From Nocardia nova SH22a (GTDB lineage Bacteria; Actinomycetota; Actinomycetes; Mycobacteriales; Mycobacteriaceae), in the NCBI RefSeq assembly GCF_000523235.1, contig NZ_CP006850.1, positions 7,626,001 through 7,690,000 on the forward strand: a DNA stretch of 64,000 bases, given 5' to 3'. The notes under the pieces are model-generated. The model was not told the DNA's origin. It was given only the letters and a program-made list of their open reading frames with translations, and ran no database searches. Positions 1 through 7,453 of the stretch are shown one piece after another (the first letter of the stretch is position 1; each line of letters starts with the position of its first letter). The translations under genes and the position numbers were made by a program.

Positions 1-701
1 TCGCCGACCTCGTAACCGCCGTAGAACGCGGAGTTCTCCGGGTCGACCACGGCCAGCCTGGTCTTGTGCCGTCGATAGCGGATGTAGCGCCCGATCGTCG
101 CGCTGGTGCCGCCCGTCCCCGCGCCGACCACGATCCAGTCCGGAATCGGATGGGTCTCCAGCACCATCTGCTGATAGATGGATTCGGCGATGTTGTTGTT
201 CCCGCGCCAGTCGGTGGCCCGCTCGGCGTAGGTGAACTGATCCATGTAGTGGCCGTCGCATTCGGACGCCAGCCGCACCGCCTCGGTGTAGATGTCCGGC
301 GGGCGCTCCACGAAATGGCAGCGTCCACCCTGCGCCTCTATCAGCGCGATCTTCTCCGGTGACGTCTTCGCGGGCACCACCGAGACGAAGTCCAGACCCA
401 GCAGCTTCGCGAAATACGCCTCGCTGATCGCCGTCGAACCCGACGACGCCTCGACGATCGTCGTCCCCTCGCGCACCCAGCCGTTGCAGATCGCGTACAG
501 GAACAGCGACCTGGCCAGCCGATGTTTCAGACTGCCGGTCGGATGGGTGGACTCGTCCTTCAGATACAGCCGCACACCCCACTCGGGCGGCAGCGGATAG
601 CGCAACAGATGGGTATCGGCGCTGCGCTGCGCATCGGCCTCGATCAGCCGCACCGCATCGTCGACCCACTCCCGCGAGATACTGCGATCGCAGTACCTCA
701 C
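1..701 (-). CDS. cds1: PLP-dependent cysteine synthase / L-cysteine desulfhydrase-like enzyme (Cds1 type), C-terminus off the window
   Basis: A fold-type II PLP enzyme of the cysteine synthase family; members either make cysteine or release sulfide from it. About 233 codons are visible and the gene runs off the left edge. The start is GTG at 701, five bases after GGAGG. Residues 54-61 read PTGSLKHR, with Lys59 as the likely Schiff-base lysine. A substrate-binding EASSGST stretch lies near residue 84 and the PLP-phosphate loop GAGTGGT near 205. The family and the resemblance to mycobacterial Cds1 are recognised by eye; which reaction this copy catalyses cannot be told. It lies downstream of the DUF4229 gene and is joined to it by a micro-ORF that overlaps both. 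Confidence 0.82.
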   Translation of the reverse strand, partial: MRYCDRSISREWVDDAVRLIEADAQRSADTHLLRYPLPPEWGVRLYLKDESTHPTGSLKHRLARSLFLYAICNGWVREGTTIVEASSGSTAISEAYFAKLLGLDFVSVVPAKTSPEKIALIEAQGGRCHFVERPPDIYTEAVRLASECDGHYMDQFTYAERATDWRGNNNIAESIYQQMVLETHPIPDWIVVGAGTGGTSATIGRYIRYRRHKTRLAVVDPENSAFYGGYEVG

Positions 702-754
702 CGCCCCTCCCGCACCCGGTCGGGCCGACGAGCCGCTGCGCGATTGTCGCTCAC
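698..754 (-). CDS. 18-residue micro-ORF bridging the DUF4229 gene and cds1
   Basis: GTG at 754 overlaps the TGA of the DUF4229 gene (751-753), and the micro-ORF TGA (698-700) overlaps the GTG of cds1 (701), so three reading frames are chained by GTGA overlaps. The peptide reads [18 protein letters not shown]. Its first 15 codons are a copy of the repeat at 1580-1627. The overlaps are seen in the sequence. Translation, and a role in translational coupling, are inference. Confidence 0.4.
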   Translation of the reverse strand: MSDNRAAARRPDRVREGR

Positions 755-756
755 CG
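709..756 (-). repeat. Inverted 48-base copy of the 71-base repeat unit
   Basis: The minus strand here is identical over 48 bases to plus-strand 1580-1627, the start of the tandem repeat downstream of bldC. It fills the gap between the DUF4229 stop and the cds1 ribosome binding site. Confidence 0.85.
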
Positions 757-1089
757 CCCCTCCTCGCCCCGCATCCTCGCGCGCAGGTTCGCCTTGTCGT
801 TGCGGCGCTTCGCATCGACCGCGGCGATGTCCTCGTTCACCCGGGTACGCAGCTTCTTGAACAGCACCAGCGACAGCGGCATCGCGACGACCAGCGCGAA
901 CAGCAGCGCGACGATCAGCGGGATGTCCACATGCACCAGATTCGCCACCACCAGGATGATCGCGGCGATCACCGCGACCAGCGCCAATCGCGCCAGGGTG
1001 TACAGCGCCAGGTTGCCTGCGAGCCGCCGCCCCGCCGAGGCCGGGGCCCGATCGCTCGCGGCGTCGTCGGGTCGGGATGCTTCACTCAC
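751..1089 (-). CDS. DUF4229 family membrane protein
   Basis: A 112-residue protein with two hydrophobic segments (about residues 28-48 and 55-76) between a charged N-terminus and a basic, Arg/Asp-rich C-terminus. This is the usual size and layout of DUF4229 proteins, which lie near menaquinone and cytochrome genes in mycobacteria. The function is unknown. The start is GTG at 1089. A TACCCT box ends six bases upstream, so the mRNA probably begins at the GTG (leaderless). The stop codon overlaps the bridging micro-ORF. Confidence 0.75.
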   Translation of the reverse strand: MSEASRPDDAASDRAPASAGRRLAGNLALYTLARLALVAVIAAIILVVANLVHVDIPLIVALLFALVVAMPLSLVLFKKLRTRVNEDIAAVDAKRRNDKANLRARMRGEEGR

Positions 1090-1095
1090 AAGACC

Positions 1096-1101
1096 AGGGT
1101 A
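1096..1101 (-). promoter_or_regulatory. -10 box TACCCT of the DUF4229 gene (leaderless type)
   Basis: TACCCT on the minus strand, separated by GGTCTT (6 bases) from the GTG at 1089. This spacing puts the transcription start at or next to the start codon. Confidence 0.5.
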
Positions 1102-1312
1102 GGCGACGCCCGGATACCCGTTCCGACCTGCCCGGCCCCCTGCCGCGGAGGTCGCTCGCGGTTCGCTGCCCCGATTACTTCCAATCGAACGTATATCCGT
1201 TTTGTCTATTACTTCCCCTTTACCAACGTTAGATCGTTCGAGTACCCAGGGGTCCGGGTGTAACTATGTCGCTATCTGATGAGGGATCTGTCGATTACGG
1301 AAAGGTTTGCGA

Positions 1313-1546
1313 ATGACTGCGATCACCGCGGCGAGCCGCACGTTGGGTTCCGTCAACGGCCAGGAGGCCCTCCTGACCCCGGGCCAGGTGGCGGCGCTGT
1401 TCCACGTCGATCCGAAAACGGTGACCCGGTGGGCACACGCCGGGCGACTGGGCTCGCTGCGTACCCCGGGAGGACATCGCCGCTTCCGTGAGTCCGAGGT
1501 CATGCAGCTGCTGAGGTCGCTGACCACCGAGGCCACGCGGCCCTGA
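1313..1546 (+). CDS. bldC: BldC-like MerR-type DNA-binding regulator
   Basis: A 77-residue, one-domain DNA-binding protein resembling Streptomyces BldC, which binds direct repeats and delays development. The winged-helix core (about residues 20-70) carries LLTPGQVAALF, DPKTVTRWAHAGRL and TPGGHRRFRESEV, as in BldC. ATG at 1313 is preceded by GGAAAGG with 7-base spacing, so it is preferred to an upstream TTG. A relatively AT-rich region (about 1185-1310) precedes it and probably holds the promoter. The bldC frame stays open for 12 codons after its stop and closes at the TGA that overlaps the first micro-ORF start at 1582. Confidence 0.85.
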   Translation: MTAITAASRTLGSVNGQEALLTPGQVAALFHVDPKTVTRWAHAGRLGSLRTPGGHRRFRESEVMQLLRSLTTEATRP

Positions 1547-1581
1547 GTTACGAAAAGTCCCGCAGACCCACAGGAGGGCCG

Positions 1582-1656
1582 GTGAGCGACAATCGCGCAG
1601 CGGCTCGTCGGCCCGACCGGGTGCGGGTGTCCCGCAGAACACAGCTGAGCCGGTGA
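1582..1656 (+). CDS. 24-residue micro-ORF in repeat unit 1
   Basis: GTG at 1582 follows GGAGG (1573-1577) with 4-base spacing, a plausible ribosome binding site. The peptide begins [18 protein letters not shown] and the stop (1654-1656) overlaps the GTG of the next micro-ORF. It is encoded entirely by the repeat; expression is inferred. Confidence 0.35.
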   Translation: MSDNRAAARRPDRVRVSRRTQLSR

Positions 1657-1727
1657 GCGACAATCGCGTAGCGGCTCACCTGCCCGACCGGGTGCGGGTG
1701 CCCCGCAAAACACAGCCGGGCCGGTGA
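1653..1727 (+). CDS. 24-residue micro-ORF in repeat unit 2
   Basis: The peptide begins VSDNRVAAHLPDRVRVPR. Its start overlaps the previous stop and its own stop (1725-1727) overlaps the next GTG. It has no good ribosome binding site of its own, so any translation would depend on coupling. Confidence 0.3.
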   Translation: MSDNRVAAHLPDRVRVPRKTQPGR

Positions 1728-1828
1728 GCAGCACTTACCGGTCCGGCTCGGTGCGGGAAGCCGCACGAATCTCACGGTCACCGTGCCCCGGGTGCGTACA
1801 CGGGATTACCCTCGATGGCAGGAGGTGA
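1724..1828 (+). CDS. 34-residue micro-ORF leading into the small membrane protein gene
   Basis: GTG at 1724 overlaps the stop of repeat unit 2. The frame runs into unique sequence and ends at the TGA at 1826-1828, inside the AGGAGGTGAGC that serves the next gene. It completes a run of GTGA overlaps from 1582 to 1828. Expression is inferred. Confidence 0.3.
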   Translation: MSSTYRSGSVREAARISRSPCPGCVHGITLDGRR

Positions 1829-1833
1829 GCGAC

Positions 1834-2037
1834 GTGGCGTACCTGTTGGCACTCATCGCGGTCGTGGCTGTCGCGGTGTTGTGCTGGAAAGCTTTCGGAC
1901 CGGAGCGTATGCCCCGAATCGGCACCGGCCGCACCGCCGGTAACCGTCGCCGGGCCATCGGTCCCGACGACGATCCCGAATTCCTGTGGCGGATCTCCCG
2001 CCAGCATCGTGACGGTGATCCCGGCTCGGAACGCTGA
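1834..2037 (+). CDS. Small single-pass membrane protein, unknown function
   Basis: A 67-residue protein with one N-terminal hydrophobic segment (residues 2-18, AYLLALIAVVAVAVLC) and a polar, Arg/Asp-rich tail. GTG at 1834 is chosen because AGGAGG (1820-1825) lies 8 bases upstream; the in-frame GTG at 1825 overlaps that box. No family was recognised. It is the last member of the micro-ORF chain. Confidence 0.55.
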   Translation: MAYLLALIAVVAVAVLCWKAFGPERMPRIGTGRTAGNRRRAIGPDDDPEFLWRISRQHRDGDPGSER

Positions 2038-2040
2038 AGC

Positions 2041-2952
2041 TCACCCCAGAGCGAAAGCACCGGTCCGGACATCGTCGGACAGTAGCTCGAGGGCGGCCAG
2101 CGCCGCGGCAGTGGCGTCGTGACCGGCCGGGAGCAACGGTAGCCGTACCGCCGCGTGCGGAATGCGGCCCTGTGCGGCCAGTACCGCCTTGACCACCGCC
2201 GGATTGGGTTCCGCGAACAGCGCCCGGGCCGGTTCCACAAGCACGTCCCCATAGCGCCGGGCCGCGTCGACCCGGCCCTCGCGCCAGGCCGCGACCAAGG
2301 CCGCATATGCCGCGGTCGCCACATTCGCGCAGGTCAGTATGGCCCCGCGCGCGCCGAGCGCCAGCAGTGGCGCGGTGAACAGATCATCGCCGGACAACAC
2401 CGCGGTCCGCTCGGCGGCCGCCGCCAGAAATGCCACCGTGGTCTCGTCGACCGCGCCCACGGCGTGCTTGAATCCGGCCACATTCGGCACGTCCGCCAGG
2501 CTGCACAAGGTCACCGCGTCGAGCGGCCTGCCGGTGCGATGCGGCACGTTGTAGATCACCAGCGGAACCGGGCTCACCGCCGCCAGCCTGCGGAAATGTT
2601 CGACCACCCCGGCCGGTGAGGGCTTGGTGTAATACGGCACCACCGTCAGCGCGCCCGCGGCCCGCGGATCCAGTTCCGCCAGTTCCCGTTCCGATGCCGC
2701 GGTCGAATTCCCGCCGGTGCCCACGATCAAGGGCGCGCCCCGATCCAGGCACACCTCCGCACACACCTCGACCACCGAGCGTCGCTCCGCCGCCGTGAGG
2801 GTGGCCGGTTCGGCGGTGGTGCCCAGCGCCACGATGCCGCTCGCACCCGCGTCCAGGGCCTCGGCCGCCAATCGTGCGAGGACGTCGTAGGCGGGTTCGT
2901 CCCGCTCGGTGAAGGGTGTGATCAAGGGGACGAAGAGACCACTGAATGTCAT
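2041..2952 (-). CDS. dapA: Dihydrodipicolinate synthase family aldolase (DapA paralogue)
   Basis: A 303-residue class I aldolase of the DapA/NanA fold, which condenses pyruvate with an aldehyde through a lysine Schiff base. Visible features: GTTAEPATLTAAER near residue 43 (family form GTTGE), VPYYTKPS with the active-site Tyr, YNVPHRTG with the catalytic Tyr and Arg, and GFKHA with the Schiff-base Lys. The length is normal. The Ala in GTTAE and its place beside a LysR gene, not in a lysine operon, suggest a paralogue with another substrate, but DHDPS activity is not excluded. ATG at 2952 has no obvious ribosome binding site; a weak -10 (CAGGCT, 2960-2965) lies 7 bases upstream. Confidence 0.75.
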   Translation of the reverse strand: MTFSGLFVPLITPFTERDEPAYDVLARLAAEALDAGASGIVALGTTAEPATLTAAERRSVVEVCAEVCLDRGAPLIVGTGGNSTAASERELAELDPRAAGALTVVPYYTKPSPAGVVEHFRRLAAVSPVPLVIYNVPHRTGRPLDAVTLCSLADVPNVAGFKHAVGAVDETTVAFLAAAAERTAVLSGDDLFTAPLLALGARGAILTCANVATAAYAALVAAWREGRVDAARRYGDVLVEPARALFAEPNPAVVKAVLAAQGRIPHAAVRLPLLPAGHDATAAALAALELLSDDVRTGAFALG

Positions 2953-2997
2953 ACCCGTCAGCCTGATGGAGGCCCCGATTCAGGTCCAGTTCACATA

Positions 2998-3009
2998 TCT
3001 ATCCATAGA
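2998..3009. promoter_or_regulatory. Possible LysR operator between dapA and the LysR gene
   Basis: A short palindrome, TCTAT-CC-ATAGA, in the otherwise AT-rich 106-base divergent gap. LysR proteins typically bind such dyads between themselves and a divergent target. This is inferred from placement only. Confidence 0.35.
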
Positions 3010-3046
3010 CGTAAGTAAAACTGATGCTCGATGGGCGGCACAGAGC

Positions 3047-3052
3047 TACGCT
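3047..3052 (+). promoter_or_regulatory. -10 box TACGCT of the LysR gene (leaderless type)
   Basis: TACGCT, then GAGCCG, then ATG at 3059. The 6-base gap places transcription start at the ATG. Confidence 0.45.
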
Positions 3053-3058
3053 GAGCCG

Positions 3059-3955
3059 ATGCTCGATGTCCGGCGACTGCGGTTACTGCGAGAACTGTTC
3101 CACCGGAGCACGATCGCGGCCGTCGCCGAGGCCGTGTCGTATACGCCGTCCGCGGTGTCACAGCAGTTGAGCGCGCTCGAGCGGGAGGCCGGAGTGGCGC
3201 TGCTCGAACGCTCCGGACGCGGAGTACATCTCACCCCGGCGGCACGGCGCCTGGTCGAGCACACCGAGGCCGTGCTCGCGATCCTCGAACAGGCCGAGGC
3301 CGAATTGGCCACGGCCCCGGCCCAACTCGGCGGCACCCTGCACATCGGCGCGTTCCCGACGGCGGTCCAGCACATCCTTCCCGATGCGCTGGTGACGCTG
3401 AGCCGCGCGCATCCGCGGCTGGAACTGCATGTCACGGAACTGGATCCGGCCGGTGTCCCGGCCGCGCTGCGCACCGGAGTCCTCGACATCGCCCTGATCC
3501 AGGAGTACGACTACGTGCCCCTGCCCGCCGAACCCGGCCTGCACAACGAGCCGTTCCTGGAGGAACCGGTGTACCTGGCCGCGTGTTCGACGGAACCGCT
3601 CACCGCCCACCGTGATTCGCCGTGGATCGCCGCCACCCCCGGAACGCTGTGCCACACCATGACCGTGCGGGCCTGCGAGGCGGCCGGTTTCATTCCCCGG
3701 ATCCGCCATCACACCGACGATTTCGGGACCGTACTCGCCCTCGTCGACGCGGGCCAGGGCGTCGCCTTCGTCCCGGAGCTGGCCATCCCCCCGGAATCCG
3801 AGAACCGCACCTCCGCAGTGGAACTGACCGCGCTGCCGATCCGCCGCCGCACCCGCATCGCGTACCGCGCCGGAACCCGGGACCACCCCGCCGTGGCCGC
3901 CGCCCGCATCGCCCTGCACGCCACCCAGGGGACCATCCCGCCCGCACAACCGTGA
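3059..3955 (+). CDS. LysR family transcriptional regulator
   Basis: A 298-residue LTTR. The N-terminal winged HTH (about residues 4-62) contains LRELFHRSTIAAVAEAVSY and TPSAVSQQLSALEREAG. The C-terminal two-lobed co-inducer domain starts near residue 90 (GTLHIGAFPT). It is divergent from the dapA paralogue, the classic arrangement for a LysR and its target, so it probably controls that gene in response to a small molecule. No ribosome binding site precedes ATG 3059, consistent with a leaderless message. Confidence 0.85.
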   Translation: MLDVRRLRLLRELFHRSTIAAVAEAVSYTPSAVSQQLSALEREAGVALLERSGRGVHLTPAARRLVEHTEAVLAILEQAEAELATAPAQLGGTLHIGAFPTAVQHILPDALVTLSRAHPRLELHVTELDPAGVPAALRTGVLDIALIQEYDYVPLPAEPGLHNEPFLEEPVYLAACSTEPLTAHRDSPWIAATPGTLCHTMTVRACEAAGFIPRIRHHTDDFGTVLALVDAGQGVAFVPELAIPPESENRTSAVELTALPIRRRTRIAYRAGTRDHPAVAAARIALHATQGTIPPAQP

Positions 3956-3962
3956 GCGGGCC

Positions 3963-3993
3963 TTGACCTTGACACTGTGACAAGGAGTCGAAT
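3963..3993 (+). promoter_or_regulatory. MerR-type promoter with dyad operator
   Basis: TTGACC at 3963-3968 is followed, with an unusually long 19-base spacer, by TCGAAT at 3988-3993. The spacer holds the dyad CCTTGACACTGTGACAAGG (3967-3985), whose arms CCTTG/CAAGG and CAC/GTG match exactly. MerR regulators bind dyads in such over-long spacers and untwist the DNA. The next genes are a HEAT protein and a MerR-HEAT regulator, so autoregulation is the natural inference. Confidence 0.6.
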
Positions 3994-4017
3994 CGTCGGC
4001 GAAGGAGGTGGCCGACT

Positions 4018-4671
4018 GTGAATACCACCCATCGCGAGCCCGATGCTCGCCTCGTCGCCGCACTCGCCGGTCCGGAATCGTCGACTCGGCTGCGGGCCGC
4101 TCTGGCGGCCGGTACGGATGGAGACGTCCGGCTGGCGGAGGTCCTGGTGGCCCGATGCGCCGTCGAACCGGACTTCTTCGTACGCGACATGTTGACCTGG
4201 GCTCTGTGCCGAATGCCCGCCGAAGTCACGGTCCCGATGCTGCTCGCGGAACTCGATTCCGGAGTCGCTCAGGCCCGTAGTCAGGCGTTGCACACGCTGT
4301 CCAAGATCGGGGAGCGCAGCGCGTGGCCACAGGTTGCTGGAATGTTGCACGATGCGGACGAGGAGGTCGCGCTCAGCGCCTGGCGGGCCGGTGCGGCGCT
4401 GGTGCCGCCGGGGTCGGAGCCCGTTCTGGCGGCGGAGCTGTCGAAGGAGTTCGGGCGCGGTTCGCATTCGGTTCAGCGCAGCCTGAGCCGGGCACTGGCG
4501 ACGCTGGGAGATGCCGCCGATCCTGTGATCGATGCCGCGGCGGACTCCGCCGATCCGCACATCAGGGCCCATGCCGAGGCGACCCGGCGGTTGCGCCTGG
4601 ATCCCGAGAGTGGGTTCACACTGTCGCTGGAGTTCGCCAAACGTGTCGCCGCCACCGGAACGGACGGTTAG
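4018..4671 (+). CDS. HEAT-repeat protein
   Basis: A 217-residue, all-helical protein built of HEAT-like repeats, recognisable as recurring A-x-x-A-L/D-x-x-V helices (for example near residues 75-105 and 108-140) and DPHIRAHAEATRR near the end. There is no signal peptide, membrane segment or catalytic motif, so it is probably a protein-binding scaffold. GTG at 4018 follows GAAGGAGG (4001-4008). It precedes the MerR-HEAT gene by 34 bases and probably shares its promoter. Confidence 0.7.
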   Translation: MNTTHREPDARLVAALAGPESSTRLRAALAAGTDGDVRLAEVLVARCAVEPDFFVRDMLTWALCRMPAEVTVPMLLAELDSGVAQARSQALHTLSKIGERSAWPQVAGMLHDADEEVALSAWRAGAALVPPGSEPVLAAELSKEFGRGSHSVQRSLSRALATLGDAADPVIDAAADSADPHIRAHAEATRRLRLDPESGFTLSLEFAKRVAATGTDG

Positions 4672-4705
4672 CGGCGAGAAGGTCGATCGGAGAGGAGACG
4701 ATGCG

Positions 4706-5716
4706 ATGTTGATCGGTGAGGTCTCGCGCCGTTCCGGCGTCAGCACTCGCATGCTGCGCCATTACGACCGGCTCGGCCTGGTGCGACCGACCGGCCGCAC
4801 CACCGGCGGGTACCGCGAGTACTCCACCGACGACATCCGTCGTCTCTTCCATGTCGAAAGCCTTCGGACACTGGGACTTTCCCTCGCCGACACCAAGCGG
4901 GCACTCGATGATGCCGACTTCGCGCCCGGCGCCCTGGTAGGCGACCTGATCCGGCACACCCGGGCCCGCATCGCCGCCGAAACCGAACTGCTCGCGAAAC
5001 TCGAGCGGGTGGAATCGGCCGCCCCGGCGCAGTGGGAGGACGTGCTGAACGTCATCACCCTGCTGCGAGCACTCGAATCGAATCTGGGCGATCACCGCCA
5101 GCAGGCAGCCCTGGCCCAGTACGAGGGCGCGGCGCTGCCGGTCGACGCACTGGTGGAGGCGGCGTTGGCGGAAGAGGATCCGAATGTCGCCGGTGCGCTG
5201 CGCTGGGCGCTGGCCCGTGCGGGCGATGCCGGGCTCGCGAACCTGGCCGCAGGGCTGCGATCCCCGGACCCCGATCGCAGGCACCGGGCCACGGTCACCA
5301 TCGCCGAAGTCCCCGGCACACAGGCGACCGCCCTGCTCATCGAGGCCCTGAACGACAGCGCCGTCATCGTGCGGGACCGCGCGGCGCTGGCCTTGGGCGC
5401 CCGGCAGGTGATCGACGCCGTCCCCGCCCTACTGGAAATGATCGTCACCGGACGCACCGATGTCGAAGCAGCCGAACTACTGGGCCTGCTGGCCGAGACC
5501 CCGGACGCCGACATGATCCGAAACCTGCGCCACGAACTCGACATTCGCACCGATCCCGCGGCACGCCTGCGACTCACCCAGGCACTGGCGGAGATTCCGG
5601 GAACGACAGCACAACTCACCGCCTTGACCGAGGACTCCGATCCGGTGATCGCGGGAACGGCGGCCGCCATCCTGCGTACCCGGGAAAGACGGAACCGGCG
5701 CAGCGGTCCGCAGTGA
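4706..5716 (+). CDS. MerR-family regulator fused to HEAT repeats
   Basis: A 336-residue protein. Residues 1-70 are a MerR winged helix (MLIGEVSRRSGVSTRMLRHY, then RLGLVRPTGRTTGGYREYS), followed by a dimerisation helix (about 80-115). From about residue 150 to the end are HEAT-type repeats (for example DPDRRHRATVTIAEVPGTQA and DSAVIVRDRAALALGARQV). Typical MerR proteins are 120-280 residues with a small ligand domain; here a solenoid takes that place. ATG 4706 follows AGAGGAG. Its HEAT part resembles the preceding HEAT protein, suggesting duplication or a physical partnership. Regulation is probably through the dyad at 3967-3985. Confidence 0.8.
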   Translation: MLIGEVSRRSGVSTRMLRHYDRLGLVRPTGRTTGGYREYSTDDIRRLFHVESLRTLGLSLADTKRALDDADFAPGALVGDLIRHTRARIAAETELLAKLERVESAAPAQWEDVLNVITLLRALESNLGDHRQQAALAQYEGAALPVDALVEAALAEEDPNVAGALRWALARAGDAGLANLAAGLRSPDPDRRHRATVTIAEVPGTQATALLIEALNDSAVIVRDRAALALGARQVIDAVPALLEMIVTGRTDVEAAELLGLLAETPDADMIRNLRHELDIRTDPAARLRLTQALAEIPGTTAQLTALTEDSDPVIAGTAAAILRTRERRNRRSGPQ

Positions 5717-5772
5717 ACGTTCCCGTCATCGTCACCGGAACAGCGACCGGAGACAGGCTGGTCGAATCGATC

Positions 5773-5778
5773 TACTCT
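5773..5778 (+). promoter_or_regulatory. -10 box TACTCT of XRE-TPR gene 1 (leaderless type)
   Basis: TACTCT is followed by CGGTGG and ATG 5785. The same 19 bases (ATCGATCTACTCTCGGTGG) precede the second XRE-TPR gene, so the promoter lies within the duplicated block. Confidence 0.55.
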
Positions 5779-5784
5779 CGGTGG

Positions 5785-6945
5785 ATGGGCGAACACGTGG
5801 GGCGGCGGATCGCGTCGGAGCGCAAGATCGCGGGTCTGGGGCAGCGGCAGTTGGCTGCGCGGGCGAATTACTCGTTGTCGATGGTGAAGGCGGTGGAGCA
5901 GGGGCGCGAGGTCGCCTCGCCGGGGTTCGTGTCCGCGGTGGCACGCGCGTTGCACATCACGCCGGAGCAGTTGACGGGGGCACCCTACGACGACGGAAAG
6001 CCCTTGTCCGACGCGGTGAACGGGCTGTCGGTGTTGCTGGCCGAGGGGAGATTCGTCCGTGCCGACGAGCCCGGAACTCTGGCGCAGCTGGAGTCGGATC
6101 TGACTGCGGCGCAGCGGCTTTACCGTCGTGATCGGACGCGGCAAACCATCGAGGTGCTTCCCGATCTGGTTCGCCGACTGCACGGCGCTGTCCGAGAACT
6201 GTCCGGAGACGAACAGGCGCGGGCATACACGCTGCTGACCTCGGCCTACCTACTCGCGGAATGGTCGGTGCGCCGGACAGGCCATATGACGCTGGCGCTT
6301 CCCGCACTGGAATTGGCCGACGGTTACGCCGCATCGGCCGACGATTCGACCTTCGCGCCGTTGTCGAGGTTGGCGCGAGCCCGCGTACTCACGCACTACG
6401 GTGAGTCCGATGTGGCCGCGCGGCTGATCGATTCGGCCGTGGAAGCGGGTGACAGTTCACGCGCGGGGACCGTTCTCGCTGGGTACTCTCATCTCGCCGG
6501 AGCCGTGAACGAGGCTCGGTCACTGAATTACAACGGTGCCATGGCGCATATCGAGTCCGCCCGGGAACTGGCGGCGCGCACCGGTGAAACCGACTTGTAC
6601 ATGACCGCATTCGGACCACTGAATGTCGAAATCCACGCGCATGCAATCGAATTGGAATCCGGCGATCCCAACAAGGCCGCTGTGGAAGGTGCGCGACTCA
6701 CGCACTCGCCGGATGCGCCACCGACGCGAATCGCACACCATTGGCAGGACAATGCGCGGGCGTGGTTGATGTCGGGTAAGCCGGATCGGGCATTGGCGGC
6801 GTTGAACAAGGCGCGGGCCGCGGCCCCGCAGCAGACTCGGTTGCATCCGTCGGTGCGGGAGACGGTGTACGGGATCGCGTCGGTGCAGCGGCGGCAGTCG
6901 GAGGGGTTGTTGGGGTTCGCTTCCTGGCTGGGAGCGGGACTGTAG
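5785..6945 (+). CDS. XRE-family HTH regulator with TPR-like sensor domain (copy 1)
   Basis: A 386-residue protein. Residues 5-48 form a Cro/C1-type HTH (LGQRQLAARANYSLSMVKAV). The rest is helical TPR-like repeats, as in actinobacterial regulators whose TPR domain senses a ligand or peptide. Residues 1-48 and the last 69 are almost identical, also in DNA, to the inverted copy at 11385-12563 (2 of 144 base differences by eye at the 5' end; 1 of 69 residues at the 3' end), while the middle is only distantly related. ATG 5785 is preferred because the shared block and the -10 box sit right before it and upstream residues are unrelated. The target is unknown. Confidence 0.8.
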   Translation: MGEHVGRRIASERKIAGLGQRQLAARANYSLSMVKAVEQGREVASPGFVSAVARALHITPEQLTGAPYDDGKPLSDAVNGLSVLLAEGRFVRADEPGTLAQLESDLTAAQRLYRRDRTRQTIEVLPDLVRRLHGAVRELSGDEQARAYTLLTSAYLLAEWSVRRTGHMTLALPALELADGYAASADDSTFAPLSRLARARVLTHYGESDVAARLIDSAVEAGDSSRAGTVLAGYSHLAGAVNEARSLNYNGAMAHIESARELAARTGETDLYMTAFGPLNVEIHAHAIELESGDPNKAAVEGARLTHSPDAPPTRIAHHWQDNARAWLMSGKPDRALAALNKARAAAPQQTRLHPSVRETVYGIASVQRRQSEGLLGFASWLGAGL

Positions 6946-7012
6946 GTTTTCGTTGGGGGCGAACTACGTCCGGAACAGTTGACCGATCAATCCTGTTCCC
7001 GCCCGGCGGAAT

Positions 7013-7453
7013 TCAGGTGGTCGGTTCGAATGCCTGGGCCACTGCCAGACTGTCCTCGTAGACGTGGTGGCGGGTGATCAGGCCGTCCGTGACTGTGAGG
7101 TGGAGGGCGAAGCGTGCCCGGTACGCGTTGCCGGTGGGGCGCGCGGTCTGCCGAATTTCACCCATTACCACCGCATTCGGGCCATCCACGAGGATGTGTT
7201 CGACGATGGTGCCGACCTCTTCCGGTATGTGGTGATCGGCGATCGTGCGGTAGTGGTCGGCGGGCGTCGGGTGATCGCGGACCCATGGTGTCGCGCTGCG
7301 GCCGTGCTCGGATTCCGGCCAGTTCAGTTTCCAATCGCAGGACGGGGAATACAGTTCGGCGATGGCCTCCGGATCGCCGGAACCGATGCGGGACAGCAGT
7401 TCCTGAACGGTGTGCCGAGTTGTGGTCGTTTCGTCGCTCACGGATGACAACAC
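7013..7453 (-). CDS. SnoaL-like / NTF2-fold polyketide cyclase family protein
   Basis: A protein of about 142-146 residues with the cone-shaped NTF2 fold. The pattern is typical: VQELLSRIGSGDPEAIAELY, a central acidic and Trp-rich part, and a C-terminal strand pair with ARFALHLTVTDGLITRHHVYED. Many such proteins are small hydrolases or isomerases; no specific substrate can be assigned. The start is uncertain between GTG 7453 and GTG 7441, as neither has a good ribosome binding site. It is followed on the same strand by no obvious partner. Confidence 0.65.
   Translation of the reverse strand: MLSSVSDETTTTRHTVQELLSRIGSGDPEAIAELYSPSCDWKLNWPESEHGRSATPWVRDHPTPADHYRTIADHHIPEEVGTIVEHILVDGPNAVVMGEIRQTARPTGNAYRARFALHLTVTDGLITRHHVYEDSLAVAQAFEPTT

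Larger units (their letters stand above)
1557..1731 (+). repeat. Tandem repeat, 71-base period
   Basis: Two full units (1582-1652 and 1653-1723, about 89% identical by eye) are preceded by the last 25 bases of a degenerate unit and followed by the first bases of another. Each unit begins GTGAGC and ends CCG. A 48-base inverted copy lies at 709-756. The period was checked at three matching positions (1581, 1652, 1723). Confidence 0.88.

Noticed and set aside
1580..1731. CRISPR-like array
   Set aside because: Units are adjacent without unique spacers and the repeats are coding.
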